This document shows positions 1 to 9,283 of a DNA stretch of 64,000 bases, piece by piece. The stretch spans positions 62,001 to 126,000 of the forward strand of contig CAJTHL010000003.1 of assembly GCA_910576205.1 (NCBI GenBank), given 5' to 3'. The translations under genes and the position numbers were made by a program. The notes under the pieces were generated by a model. That model searched no databases and was not told the DNA's origin. It was given only the letters and a program-made list of their open reading frames with translations. Within the stretch, counting starts at the first letter, position 1, and each line of letters begins with the position of its first letter. This DNA comes from Clostridia bacterium (GTDB lineage: Bacteria; Bacillota; Clostridia; Lachnospirales; Lachnospiraceae).

Positions 1-6
1 GCAATA

Positions 7-984
7 TCAGGAGGAATATTTTACCAGAAGCAGCTCTACGCTTAAAAGATCGTTTATGCGCCCGGTTTTTACGTCCTCCTCCGCCTGCACGCATTCCCTT
101 ACGGCCTGGGAGAGGATTTCGCTGGTAAAGCGGCGGGCCTGCTTCATACACTTGCCTGCAATGAAGGGGGACAGGGAGAGACGCTCTGCAATGGCGTTCT
201 GGGAGTGGCCCAGGCCCATCATGTTCCGCACGGCCAGAAGCTGGTTAAATTGCCGGGCCAGCAGGGCCAGAATCCGCAAGGGGGACTCCTTTAGAGCCAG
301 CAGATCATAGTAAAGCTCCAGGGCCTGTTTCTGGCGGCGTTCTGCTATGGCGTTTATCATGTCAAAAATTTTACTGGTGGTCTGGGTGGTGCAGATATCT
401 TCCACATCCTGGGAGGAGATAATATCCCTGTTCAGGCAGTAGGAGAGCAGCTTTTCCAGCTCCCGGGAAATGTTTTCCATATCGCTTCCTGTTTTTTCCA
501 GGAAAAGATTCAAGGTCTGCTCGGTGAGACGCTTCCCCTCTTTGCCCAGACGTGTCAGAATCCAGCGTTTCAGGGATTTTTCGTCCAGGGTTTTAAATTC
601 CACGGCCCTTCCCAGGTCTTTTACAAGCTTAAACAGGCGGCCGCGCCGGTCCACCTTCGTCTCCGTAAACACCAGGCAGGTGCTCTCCGGCATTTCGGGC
701 AGATATGCGGCCAGCTCCTCACATTTGTTTTCGAAAAATCCGCTGTCCTCCACGCCGATATAGCGCCGGTCGGCAAAAAAGGGCAGGGTTTCAGCCAGGT
801 CGATGATTTCCCTGGGATTTATGTTTTTTCCCTGGAATAGCGCCTGGTTCATGGTATCGCCGGAAGAGACCAGCGCCTCCTTTAGCCGGTTCTTATACTG
901 GGTGCGCAGATACGCCTCGTCGCCAAAGAGCAGATAAACTTTTTTAAAGGAACCGTTTCGGATATCCTCCTGGAGCATTTTCAA
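7..984 (-). CDS. holA: DNA polymerase III subunit delta
   Basis: This is the delta subunit of the DNA polymerase III clamp loader, which opens the beta sliding clamp during replication. The 325-residue length is normal for the family. The N-terminal fold starts with YLLFGDEAYL (about residues 17-26), typical of the degenerate P-loop of HolA, and the helical collar domain with LLARQFNQLLAV lies near residue 240. The start chosen is a TTG 8 nt after GGAGG; the ATG two codons later would be 14 nt away, which is too far. It is followed upstream by rpsT on the same strand, the common clostridial order. The gene ends close to the window edge, so what lies downstream cannot be seen. Confidence 0.95.
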   Translation of the reverse strand: MKMLQEDIRNGSFKKVYLLFGDEAYLRTQYKNRLKEALVSSGDTMNQALFQGKNINPREIIDLAETLPFFADRRYIGVEDSGFFENKCEELAAYLPEMPESTCLVFTETKVDRRGRLFKLVKDLGRAVEFKTLDEKSLKRWILTRLGKEGKRLTEQTLNLFLEKTGSDMENISRELEKLLSYCLNRDIISSQDVEDICTTQTTSKIFDMINAIAERRQKQALELYYDLLALKESPLRILALLARQFNQLLAVRNMMGLGHSQNAIAERLSLSPFIAGKCMKQARRFTSEILSQAVRECVQAEEDVKTGRINDLLSVELLLVKYSS

Positions 985-1063
985 AGTTGAGTCCTCCTTA
1001 TATAGGGAAAACGGACGGATTTTCCGGGAAATGGGGGGGCCGGAAACACCGGATTACAGAAAG

Positions 1064-1097
1064 AAAGGCATCCAACTGACGGAATTGGATGCCTTTT
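1064..1097 (-). terminator. Rho-independent terminator of rpsT
   Basis: A perfect 12-bp stem (AAAGGCATCCAA at 1064-1075 with TTGGATGCCTTT at 1085-1096) and a 9-nt loop lie 17 nt after the rpsT stop. The T-run on the minus strand follows directly. A run of T also follows on the plus strand, so it could work in both directions. Confidence 0.85.
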
Positions 1098-1112
1098 CGT
1101 TTATGTCACAGA

Positions 1113-1376
1113 TTAAGCGATGCTGTTAACAGCTTTTGTCATACGAGCAACTTTTCTGGAAGCTGTTTTCTTGTGATATACGCCCTTGGAAGCTGCCTTG
1201 TTCACCGTGGAGATTGCAGCCCTTAACTGGGTCTTTGCGGTCTCGGCGTCTTTTGCAGCGACAGCGGCATCTACCTTTTTGATTGCTGTTTTCACTTCGG
1301 ATTTGATTGCCTTATTTCTGGCAGTCCTCTTCTCGGCAACCAGGATTCTCTTCTTCGCAGATTTGATGTTAGCCAA
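1113..1376 (-). CDS. rpsT: 30S ribosomal protein S20
   Basis: Small ribosomal subunit protein S20, which binds 16S rRNA during early assembly. The protein has 87 residues and starts with the family signature ANIKSAKKRI; it is rich in Lys and Ala throughout. The start is a TTG 8 nt after GGAGG. The longer reading frame adds 16 residues that are not found in S20, so it is rejected. A minus-strand promoter (TTGACA, 17 nt, TAAAAT) and a strong terminator frame the gene, so it is probably transcribed alone. Confidence 0.96.
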   Translation of the reverse strand: MANIKSAKKRILVAEKRTARNKAIKSEVKTAIKKVDAAVAAKDAETAKTQLRAAISTVNKAASKGVYHKKTASRKVARMTKAVNSIA

Positions 1377-1470
1377 CTTGTACACCTCCAAATTATTCGG
1401 AATTCTATTCTTATGATGGATCATGTTCTATTAACCCGGACACGGACGTTTTAACAAAACATACTCATTC

Positions 1471-1499
1471 ATTTTATGGCAGGAAAGGGATTCTGTCAA
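1471..1499 (-). promoter_or_regulatory. sigma-A promoter of rpsT
   Basis: Read on the minus strand: TTGACA (1494-1499), a 17-nt spacer, TAAAAT (1471-1476). It lies about 95 nt upstream of the rpsT TTG start, leaving a leader of roughly 85 nt. Confidence 0.8.
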
Positions 1500-1574
1500 T
1501 ACATATTTCTAAAAAATGTAGAAAAAATAATAACGAAACTCTGCGGAATTTAAAATGGAGGAGAGAATAAAACT

Positions 1575-2444
1575 ATGGATAAATTTCAGGTGCGTACGGA
1601 TCTGGCCCTGGAAGCCCGGGAGAGCTTTGAGGAGGACGATGTGGAAATCCGGGGGGTTTCCATTGAGGAAAAGTATGACGAGGACAGGGATATCCGGGTG
1701 ACCAGGGTGCGGATTGAGACGGAGAACGGGGCGAAGGCCATGGGAAAGCCGGTGGGAGAATATCTGACCCTGGAGGCGCCGGGGCTTTCGGAGGAGGATG
1801 AGGATTACCACAGAGAGGTGTCGGAGGAACTGGCAAAATATATCCAGGAGCTGATCGGGGAGCAGGAACAGTCCATTCTGGTGGTGGGTCTTGGGAACCG
1901 TGAGGTGACGCCGGACGCCCTGGGTCCCCAGGTGGTAAACAATCTCATGATTACCCGCCATATTATCAGGGAATACGGCGTCCGGGCTTTTGGAAGGGAA
2001 CAGATGAACCGGGTCAGCGCCATAGTACCGGGGGTGATGGCCCAGACCGGCATGGAGACCTCGGAGATCATAAAAGGGATTGTGGCGGAGACGCGTCCCG
2101 ACTGGGTCATTGCCATAGACGCCCTGGCGGCCCGCAGCAGCAAGCGCTTGAACAGGACAATCCAGCTGTGCGACGCGGGCATCAATCCCGGTTCCGGCGT
2201 GGGGAATCACAGAAATGGCCTCACAAAGGAAAACCTCGGGGTGCCGATTCTGGCTATCGGTGTGCCTACGGTGGTGGACGCAGCTACCATCATCTACGAT
2301 GCTACCGGGGACAGAAGCCGCATCGCCCCAAATCTGAACGGAATGTTTGTGACTCCCAAAAATGTGGACGAGATGATTAAACGCTTAAGCTTTACCATTT
2401 CCGAAGCCATTAATATTGCCCTGGACGCAGGGTGGGAGGCATAG
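1575..2444 (+). CDS. gpr: GPR endopeptidase (germination protease)
   Basis: Germination protease, made in the forespore, which degrades small acid-soluble spore proteins when spores germinate. The 289-residue protein is at the short end of the family (Bacillus GPR is about 370). The N-terminal FQVRTDLALEA segment is the pro-region whose sequence resembles the cleavage site of the substrates. The core motif VVGLGNREVTPDALGP lies at about 103-118. GGAGGAG precedes the ATG. spoIIP follows 45 nt later, the standard gpr-spoIIP pair. A forespore-type promoter is expected from family knowledge, but I could not identify one with confidence. Confidence 0.95.
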   Translation: MDKFQVRTDLALEARESFEEDDVEIRGVSIEEKYDEDRDIRVTRVRIETENGAKAMGKPVGEYLTLEAPGLSEEDEDYHREVSEELAKYIQELIGEQEQSILVVGLGNREVTPDALGPQVVNNLMITRHIIREYGVRAFGREQMNRVSAIVPGVMAQTGMETSEIIKGIVAETRPDWVIAIDALAARSSKRLNRTIQLCDAGINPGSGVGNHRNGLTKENLGVPILAIGVPTVVDAATIIYDATGDRSRIAPNLNGMFVTPKNVDEMIKRLSFTISEAINIALDAGWEA

Positions 2445-2489
2445 ACGCCGGTTTTTACGAATATACTACTGAGAAAGTGGAGTGATGGG

Positions 2490-3779
2490 ATGAACCGGAA
2501 GCAGAAAATCATGAACGGCGGCGTCTGGCTTCTGATTGTAATGCTGGGCGTCTATATTTTGGGGTACGGGGTACAGGGACAGCCTGTGAAACGGGTAGCC
2601 CTGGTGCTTGGAGGGGTGTTGTCCGATGTGGAGTTTACCCTGCAGAAATCGGCGGTCCGCCTAATTTTTCCAGGTCTTTTGTATACAGCCCGGGAGCCGG
2701 GAGAGGAGACGGGGCCGGGAGATTATCTGGTAGACCGGGCCTGGGATCTGTTTCCGGTGTATGAGTTTGTTTGCCACAAGGAGATCTATGAGACAGAGAT
2801 CGAGAGCAGCTCCATCTACGACCTTCTCCTGGCCAGGCGGGAATACCTGGAGGATGAGCAGGAGGAAGAGGAGGAGACGGCCAGAGACAGGGCCAGGGAA
2901 GAACTGCTGTCCCAGATGGAGGCGGAAAACCAGCAGGCTCTTCAGAGGGAACAGGAGGAGCAGCAGGCCCTCCTGGAAAATTCCTTTCCGGGAGTGGAGT
3001 ATTCGGCGGAGCAGGTGGCAGACTATGAATTCCTAAGGGACTCCTTTTACACCATCTCCTCCAACACGGATATCAGCCCGGAGCTTTTAAACGGGGAGAA
3101 GCTGACGGGAATGGACCTGCGCCTGCAAAATGACGCCTCGGAACCCCAGATCCTTATCTACCACACCCATTCCCAGGAAGGGTTTGCAGATTCCGTGGAG
3201 GGGGATCCCTCCACGACCATTGTGGGGGTGGGAGAACAGCTGGCTGCGATCCTTAGGGAGGAATACGGCTATAATGTGATTCACAATACGAATGTCTATG
3301 ATTTTATTGACGGGAAGCTTGACCGAAACAGAGCGTACTCCCTGGCATTGACGGAGATTGAGGCGATTCTGGCCCAATACCCTTCCATTGAGGTGGTTAT
3401 TGACCTCCACCGGGACGGGGTGGACGAAAGCGTTCATCTGGTGACCAATATCGACGGGAAACCCACAGCCCAGTTTATGTTTTTTAACGGTCTGAGCTAC
3501 AGCGCCCGGAACGGCCCCATCGCCTATCTGGAAAATCCTTACATAGAAGACAATCTGGCGTTTTCTCTCCAGCTTAAATTAGCCTGTGAGAAATTTTATC
3601 CTGGATTGTCACGGAAAATATTTTTAAAGAGTCTTCGCTACAACCTCCATGTGCGGCCCAGGAGCGTCCTGGTGGAGGCGGGAGCCCAGAACAACACCCT
3701 GGAGGAGATGATGAACGCCATGGAGCCTCTGGCAGATGTGCTTCACAACGTGCTGGGGGACGCCGGAGGAAGCCAGTAG
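2490..3779 (+). CDS. spoIIP: Stage II sporulation protein P
   Basis: Cell-wall amidase/endopeptidase that, with SpoIID and SpoIIM, degrades septal peptidoglycan so that the mother cell can engulf the forespore. The 429-residue protein has a short cytoplasmic start, one membrane segment at about residues 10-30, a Glu/Gln-rich, probably coiled-coil stretch near 115-155, and the C-terminal hydrolase domain. That domain shows ILIYHTHSQEGF (about 220-231) and VVIDLHRDGVDE, which contain the expected metal-binding histidines. It forms an operon with gpr. Confidence 0.95.
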   Translation: MNRKQKIMNGGVWLLIVMLGVYILGYGVQGQPVKRVALVLGGVLSDVEFTLQKSAVRLIFPGLLYTAREPGEETGPGDYLVDRAWDLFPVYEFVCHKEIYETEIESSSIYDLLLARREYLEDEQEEEEETARDRAREELLSQMEAENQQALQREQEEQQALLENSFPGVEYSAEQVADYEFLRDSFYTISSNTDISPELLNGEKLTGMDLRLQNDASEPQILIYHTHSQEGFADSVEGDPSTTIVGVGEQLAAILREEYGYNVIHNTNVYDFIDGKLDRNRAYSLALTEIEAILAQYPSIEVVIDLHRDGVDESVHLVTNIDGKPTAQFMFFNGLSYSARNGPIAYLENPYIEDNLAFSLQLKLACEKFYPGLSRKIFLKSLRYNLHVRPRSVLVEAGAQNNTLEEMMNAMEPLADVLHNVLGDAGGSQ

Positions 3780-3837
3780 GAGGCCGGCGGCAAAATACGG
3801 ATTATGCGGGAGGCGGCAAGAGTATTCCCCCAGGGGA

Positions 3838-4707
3838 TTAGTCCCGGCGCAGAAAATACCGGATAAACACAAGGCCAAGAGCCCCCGTGATTCCCATAAA
3901 GACATAGACCAGGAAGAGCTCGGCTGTGCTTTTACCGCTGCTATAATTTGTATTGCCCCCCTCATCCCGGAACTGTGAGGTGATATCCTCACCCTCCTGG
4001 TTTAACAGGCGGATATCATCGGCCATAACAGAGAGAAGCCGCCCTTCCTGGATCCCAAGCTCCGCTTCCAGCGTGTTCCACTCTATAAGCCAGAGAAAAT
4101 CCGGTTCTTCGATGGGATAGGTTTTTTCCCAGGTGTATTCCTGGCTGGAATTCTTAAGACTTCCCCGGAAGGTAACGGCTGCGGCATGGATTCCGTCACA
4201 GCTGTCCCCGGCCAGGGCATAAAACCAGGTATCCCGGTTTCCAGACGTATTCCCGTTTCTGATCTCCTGGCCTTTGACCCCGGCAGTGTAGGGAAAGGGA
4301 TCCATGGAAGCGCTGAGAGGCCGGTATTTTCCGTTGATTCCCCGGACAAGGTGGAGGATGCCATGGACGTGATCCTGGTTTTGCGCGGCATAATAAATGT
4401 AGAGATGCTTCCCGTGTGCGGCATGGGCCACTGTGCGAAGAGGTGTGCCGGCCTTTACGGCCGGAGAAAGGACAGTGGAACCGGAGTCCGGCGGGGATGG
4501 AATATAGTTTTCCAGGGCGGCCAGCCGCCCGGCGTCGGTATTGGAATAATGAAATTCCTGATCGTAGAGCCACCACATGCACCACAGGGCAGCCAGGGCA
4601 GAGAGAAGGGCGGCGATAAGACGGGTGCGCTTTACCTGCCTGAGAAACGAAAGGGCCTTGCAGGGGGCCTTACGGAGTGGAAAAAAGCCGCGTATGGTAT
4701 TTTTCAT
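3838..4707 (-). CDS. Hypothetical membrane protein
   Basis: I do not recognise a family. The protein has 289 residues with a Lys/Arg-rich N-terminus, a first membrane segment near residues 30-48, a long extracytoplasmic part of about 200 residues, and a second membrane segment near the C-terminus ending in YFLRRD. The likely topology is two-pass with an outside domain. The start is the inner ATG (MKNTIRGFF), because AGGAGG sits 8 nt upstream of it and inside the nine-codon extension of the longer frame. It is convergent with spoIIP, with 58 nt between the stops and no clear terminator. No function can be given. Confidence 0.7.
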   Translation of the reverse strand: MKNTIRGFFPLRKAPCKALSFLRQVKRTRLIAALLSALAALWCMWWLYDQEFHYSNTDAGRLAALENYIPSPPDSGSTVLSPAVKAGTPLRTVAHAAHGKHLYIYYAAQNQDHVHGILHLVRGINGKYRPLSASMDPFPYTAGVKGQEIRNGNTSGNRDTWFYALAGDSCDGIHAAAVTFRGSLKNSSQEYTWEKTYPIEEPDFLWLIEWNTLEAELGIQEGRLLSVMADDIRLLNQEGEDITSQFRDEGGNTNYSSGKSTAELFLVYVFMGITGALGLVFIRYFLRRD

Positions 4708-4860
4708 ATTCTTCACCTCCTGGATTTTTTTCATCGGAAATTCTTATAAAAAGTATAGCATATACGGGGAAAAAAAGGAAATAAAATATCAGCCGGACGG
4801 CCAGGCTTTCCCCATAATTTTACACCCGGAAAATTCTCTTTTTTTTCTTCAGAATCTATG

Positions 4861-4889
4861 TTGACAAAACCCATTCCAGTGTTTATTAT
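4861..4889 (+). promoter_or_regulatory. Strong sigma-A promoter of the fucosidase gene
   Basis: TTGACA (4861-4866), a 17-nt spacer and TATTAT (4884-4889) lie 91 nt before the chosen ATG. This argues against the longer reading frame that begins upstream of it at 4858, whose first codons would not be transcribed. Confidence 0.75.
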
Positions 4890-4980
4890 TCAGAAAGAGG
4901 ATGTCCGTGTCCGGCGTATCTATTGGGAGAGAACGTTGGTTACAGACGGACATACCGGGAAAAAGAAAGGGATAAGGAAT

Positions 4981-6231
4981 ATGAGAAAAGACACAAAACA
5001 GGAATGGTTTAAGGACGCGAAATATGGCTTGTTTATCCACTGGGGACTGTTTTCCCTTCTGGAAGGAGAGTACAAGGGGGAGAAGACAGACCGCATTGCG
5101 GAGTGGATTATGAATTACATGAATATTCCCGTGGAAGAGTACCGGCAGCTTGCCGGCTCCTTCAAGGCGGAGAAATTCTGCGCCGACGAGATTGTGCGCA
5201 AGGCTAAAGAGGACTGGGGCATGAAATATCTGGTGTTTACAACCAAGCACCATGAAGGATTCGCCATGTGGGACAGCAAGTGCAGCGATTACAATGTGGT
5301 GAAGGCCACTCCCTACGGAAAGGATGTCCTTAAGGAGTTTCAGCTGGCCTGTGAGAAATACGATATGAAGCTGGGGCTTTACTATTCCCAGGCCCAGGAC
5401 TGGGACGACCCCGACGGATATATGTACTGGAAGGACAACAGCGGGAAAAATTTCCGCAGATATCTGGACGAGAAATGTATTCCCCAGGTGAAGGAGCTTC
5501 TGACCGGATACGGGAAAATTGCGCTTCTGTGGTTTGACACTCCCATGGATATGACCGCCGGGGAGTCTAAGGAGCTGGTGGATCTGGTGAAATCCATCCA
5601 GCCGGAGTGCGTTATCAGCGGGCGTATCGGAAACGAGCTGGGGGAATATCTCACCACCGGGGACAATTTTATACCGGCCCTGCCCTTTGACGGGGACTGG
5701 GAGGTTCCGGCTACGCTGAACGACACCTGGGGCTTTAACAGACACGACCACAACTGGAAAAACGCCGACGATATCTTAAAGCTTCTTCTGAAGATCATCA
5801 GCAGGGGCGGCAACTATCTTCTGAATATCGGCCCCGACAGCCAGGGCCATGTGCCAGAGGAAAGTGTAGCCATATTGGATAAGGTGGGAAAATATGTGAC
5901 AGAGAACGGGGACGCTATCTACGGCACGCGAAAGATGGAGGTGTATCCCTACGATCTGGACTGGGCTCAGCTTACCAGAAAGGATTACAAGCTGTTTGTA
6001 CATGTGCTGAAACCCATTGTGCGGGTGGAGCTTTTAAATATGGCTAACAAGGTGAAACGGGCATACCTTGTGAGAAACGGACAGGAGCTGGAATTCTGCT
6101 GCAGGAATATCTGTGAGGGAGACCCCATTGTGGAGGTGGAGCTTACAGAAGAGTTAAGGCAGCAGAAGGAATATGCGGTGTGCCTGGAGCTTACGGAGAA
6201 GGAGCCCATTTTCCTGCCCATTCACGGATAA
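4981..6231 (+). CDS. Alpha-L-fucosidase, GH29
   Basis: Glycoside hydrolase family 29 enzyme that removes alpha-L-fucose from oligosaccharides. The 416-residue protein opens with WFKDAKYGLFIHWG, the family's first strand, followed by TTKHHEGFAMWDS (about 80-92), the substrate-binding His-His motif. The candidate nucleophile is the Asp in LLWFDTPMD (about 180-188), where most members have WFDG. No signal peptide is visible, so it probably acts in the cytoplasm on imported sugars. The ATG at 4981 follows AAGGAA and lies within a transcript from the promoter at 4861. It is followed 84 nt later by the GH106-type gene, probably one operon. Confidence 0.88.
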   Translation: MRKDTKQEWFKDAKYGLFIHWGLFSLLEGEYKGEKTDRIAEWIMNYMNIPVEEYRQLAGSFKAEKFCADEIVRKAKEDWGMKYLVFTTKHHEGFAMWDSKCSDYNVVKATPYGKDVLKEFQLACEKYDMKLGLYYSQAQDWDDPDGYMYWKDNSGKNFRRYLDEKCIPQVKELLTGYGKIALLWFDTPMDMTAGESKELVDLVKSIQPECVISGRIGNELGEYLTTGDNFIPALPFDGDWEVPATLNDTWGFNRHDHNWKNADDILKLLLKIISRGGNYLLNIGPDSQGHVPEESVAILDKVGKYVTENGDAIYGTRKMEVYPYDLDWAQLTRKDYKLFVHVLKPIVRVELLNMANKVKRAYLVRNGQELEFCCRNICEGDPIVEVELTEELRQQKEYAVCLELTEKEPIFLPIHG

Positions 6232-6315
6232 GCCTGCAGGATAAGCGTGTAGAAAAAGGGCGCTGAACAAAAAGGCCCTTGAAGGAACGCACTTTCAGAA
6301 AGGAAGGGAAGCACA

Positions 6316-9123
6316 ATGGAGAGCTATACAAGAGACGGCATAATACGCGACCTGCAAAATCCGCCGTTAGACGCCAGAGGCTATACCCGCTGGTGGTGGT
6401 TTGGCGGGGCGGTCACACAGGAGGAGATTTCCCGGGAGCTGGATCTGATGCTGGAAGCAGGCATCGGCGGCGTGGAGCTTCAGATTCTGTATCCTGTGTA
6501 CGCGGACGATGACGGAAAGAAGATCAAAAACCAGTTTTACCTGTCTCCGGAGTTTTTCGCGTCCATCCGCTATGCCTGTGAGGAGGCAAAGAAGCGGGGC
6601 ATGACTTTTGACATGACCCTGGGCTCCTCCTGGCCCTTTGGCGGGCCTTTTGTGCCGCAGAAATACAGCGCGCCCAATGTGATTCCCTATATCCTGGACG
6701 TAAAGGGGCCTGTGGAGTTTTCCTATGATTTTACCACCCGGCTTTACGGGGAATGTGTGGGCTGCGTCATGGGACGCATGGAAAACTGTCAGATGATCCC
6801 GGAGTCCATAGTGGATATCACCCACAAGGTGACGGATAAATACCTCTTTGGCTGGGAGTGGGGAAAGGAGCTAAAACCCGTTTCCGTGCCGGAGGGGGAT
6901 TATAAGATTGTGGTGTTTATCTCCAATGAGAAGCGTCAGATGGTGCTAAAGCCCCTGCCCGGGGGGGAGGGGCCCATTATTGACCATGACAGTAAGGAGG
7001 CCCTGCGCCATTTTCTTAGAGCGGCCGGAGACCCCATTGCAGAGAAAACGGGGCCGGGCATGATCCAGTCCTTCTTCTGCGATTCCATCGAGGTTTTCGG
7101 GCAGAACTGGACGGAGGGCATATATGAGGAGTTCCGGAAACGGAGAGGCTATGAGCTGCGTCCCTATATCTATGCCCTCTGGGGAGAGGTGAAGGGCTGC
7201 ACGGAGCAGGTGCGGTATGATTTTCACAAGACCCTGGGGGAGCTGACAGAGGAGAATTTCTTCTGTGAGCTGACAAAATGGTGTCACGAGAAGGGAACCA
7301 CCTCCCGCATCCAGGCCCACGGAACCTGGGGAGACATCTTAAGGACTTACGGGGCGGCGGATATTCCGGAGGGGGAGACCTTCTCCGAATATGACCGTCT
7401 GGAAGTCAATACGGTACACCGGAGGCTGGCGGCTTCGGCGGGGCATGTATACCATAAGCCCATTATCTCCAATGAATCCTTTACCTGGCTTAGGTTTCCC
7501 CGTTTTGTGGTGACCCTGGAGAATATGAAGGCCGCCGTGGACAGTATTTTTCTGGACGGCATGAACCAGATCGTCAACCATGGATTTGCCTACAGCCCGA
7601 AAGACAGCGGTAAGCTGGGATGGCCCTTCTACGCCTCCACCCAGATCAACGACAAGAATCCCTGGTGGCCTTACTATAAGGAGCTTGGCCGCTATATCAA
7701 CCGGGTCAGCGACTGGCTTAGGAGAGGGGAGCCGGTGGCAAAAATCGCCGTTTACCTGCCACAGGCGGATATCTGGGCGGAAAATCCCCTGTCGGATATC
7801 CATATGTGCATGAAGCTTGAGGAACGTCTCACCACGGCGGTTGTAGACGCCGTCCAGAAGGCCGGATACTGGTTCGACTATGTAAACGATGATGTGCTGG
7901 AGCGCTTTTCCCAATATGGCTACCAGGCGCTGCTGGTGCTGGAGTGTGACCGCATTCCCGTGGAGACGGCGCGGGCCATGGGGGATTACGCCAAAAGGGG
8001 CGGCTGTCTGATCTGTAAAGGGCATACGCCCGACAGAAGCTGCGGACTTACGGCATACAAGGAAAAAACCCGGGAAATACGGGAGATCTTTGAAGAGCTT
8101 ACAGGGGAGGGCCTCTGTATGCTCACGGAGGATACGGCCCAGGGCGTTATCGGCGCGCTGGGACAAGCCGGCGTGAGGCCGGATGTGGAAATGCTTCGCC
8201 ACAGGGATGTGGCAGGCTATGTACACCGCAGGGAAGCAGGGCAGGATATCTACTTTGTGTCCAACATCAGCGGTCAGTGGATAGAGGAGGAAATCGTGTT
8301 CTCTGGGCAGGAGGGGGGATTTGTTGTGTTTGATCCCCTGACGGCACAGGAGAAGGAGGCAGAGGCCTTTGTGACGGAAGAGAAAGAGACGAAGGACACC
8401 CATGTCCGGACAGTCTTTGAGCCCTTTCAGTCGCTGCTCTTCGTATTTGCAAAAGGGTGCAGCCAGTCAGAGGAGAAAGAGCCTCTGGAGACGCCGGAGA
8501 AAAAAATGCCGGTAAGCCCGAAGGGGGCGGAAAGCGGAAGCGCCCTGGCAGGCATGGCCCCCTGGATGGACCTCTCCACAGGCGGCTGGAGCCTGGAAGT
8601 GCCGGAGACAGGCTTCACGAAAACATACGACGGCCTGGAAAGCTGGGAGAAGGAGCCAGAGCTTCGGTATTTCTCCGGCGAGGGCATTTACCGGAAATCC
8701 TTTGTGATGGATGGGAAAAACTGGGAATCCCTGGAGGAAATGCGCCATAACGGCCGGCGTATCTGGCTAACCCTGGAGCATCTGGGCGCGGCCGGGGAGA
8801 TTTTCGTAAACGGGAAATCCGCAGGTATCCTCTTTAAGCGTCCCTACCGGGTGGAGATGGGTAAGCTCCTGCAGGAGGGGCTTAATGAGCTGGAAATCCG
8901 CGTCCGGAACCTCCTGATTAACTGCGCCATAGACCCGGATTACCCGGAGGAGGACTACCCGGAACCGGTAACGGAGCATTGGCCCTACAGCACCGGAAGA
9001 TTAAACCTTAACCGCGAGGAGTGGATTTACAATCACCGGGAGCGGGCAAAGGTGAAGGAGCCGCTGCCGTCGGGAATCTGGGGCAGTGTGAAAATAGAAA
9101 CAGAAAACCCGCGGATAAAATAA
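6316..9123 (+). CDS. GH106-type alpha-L-rhamnosidase
   Basis: Large glycosidase of 935 residues, similar to family GH106 alpha-L-rhamnosidases. The N-terminal motif YTRWWWFGGAVTQEEI (about 23-38) and GIGGVELQ match the start of the GH106 barrel. Acidic residues of the active-site region are present in SFFCDSIEVFG, and ISNESFTW follows. The C-terminal 150 residues look like a galactose-binding or GH2-type jelly roll (IWLTLEHLGAAGEIFVNG). There is no signal peptide, so a cytoplasmic role is likely. A G7 run at 6961-6967 is in frame. With the GH29 gene it suggests use of rhamnose- and fucose-bearing plant or host glycans. Confidence 0.82.
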   Translation: MESYTRDGIIRDLQNPPLDARGYTRWWWFGGAVTQEEISRELDLMLEAGIGGVELQILYPVYADDDGKKIKNQFYLSPEFFASIRYACEEAKKRGMTFDMTLGSSWPFGGPFVPQKYSAPNVIPYILDVKGPVEFSYDFTTRLYGECVGCVMGRMENCQMIPESIVDITHKVTDKYLFGWEWGKELKPVSVPEGDYKIVVFISNEKRQMVLKPLPGGEGPIIDHDSKEALRHFLRAAGDPIAEKTGPGMIQSFFCDSIEVFGQNWTEGIYEEFRKRRGYELRPYIYALWGEVKGCTEQVRYDFHKTLGELTEENFFCELTKWCHEKGTTSRIQAHGTWGDILRTYGAADIPEGETFSEYDRLEVNTVHRRLAASAGHVYHKPIISNESFTWLRFPRFVVTLENMKAAVDSIFLDGMNQIVNHGFAYSPKDSGKLGWPFYASTQINDKNPWWPYYKELGRYINRVSDWLRRGEPVAKIAVYLPQADIWAENPLSDIHMCMKLEERLTTAVVDAVQKAGYWFDYVNDDVLERFSQYGYQALLVLECDRIPVETARAMGDYAKRGGCLICKGHTPDRSCGLTAYKEKTREIREIFEELTGEGLCMLTEDTAQGVIGALGQAGVRPDVEMLRHRDVAGYVHRREAGQDIYFVSNISGQWIEEEIVFSGQEGGFVVFDPLTAQEKEAEAFVTEEKETKDTHVRTVFEPFQSLLFVFAKGCSQSEEKEPLETPEKKMPVSPKGAESGSALAGMAPWMDLSTGGWSLEVPETGFTKTYDGLESWEKEPELRYFSGEGIYRKSFVMDGKNWESLEEMRHNGRRIWLTLEHLGAAGEIFVNGKSAGILFKRPYRVEMGKLLQEGLNELEIRVRNLLINCAIDPDYPEEDYPEPVTEHWPYSTGRLNLNREEWIYNHRERAKVKEPLPSGIWGSVKIETENPRIK

Positions 9124-9153
9124 AACTTAAAAGGTGCGGGGATTTTCAGAAGA

Positions 9154-9190
9154 GGGCAGGCTTTTACAGGCCTGCCCCTTGCTGGTTTGT
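9154..9190 (+). terminator. Terminator after the GH106-type gene
   Basis: An 8-bp stem (GGGCAGGC at 9154-9161 with GCCTGCCC at 9070+100 i.e. 9170-9177) has an 8-nt loop and is followed by a T-rich stretch, 30 nt after the stop. Confidence 0.6.
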
Positions 9191-9207
9191 TTTTCTGTGA
9201 CACAACA

Positions 9208-9243
9208 ACAGGGCCGGGTGGAATTGCTTCCACCCGGCCCTGT
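9208..9243. terminator. 16-bp perfect hairpin between convergent operons
   Basis: Arms 9208-9223 and 9228-9243 pair perfectly around a 4-nt loop TTGC. It stands between the GH106 gene and the end of the ABC operon. No clean T-run follows on either strand, so it may act as a transcript 3' end or stability element for the ABC mRNA instead of a classical terminator. Confidence 0.6.
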
Positions 9244-9283
9244 ATCATAGCCTGTGTCTGAAGAATGGCAAAAATCTGTTTTT

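Noticed and set aside
6961..6967. G7 run in the GH106-type gene as another slippage site
   Set aside because: The frame is intact across it, and nothing points to variation. The same holds for G7 at 37223-37229.
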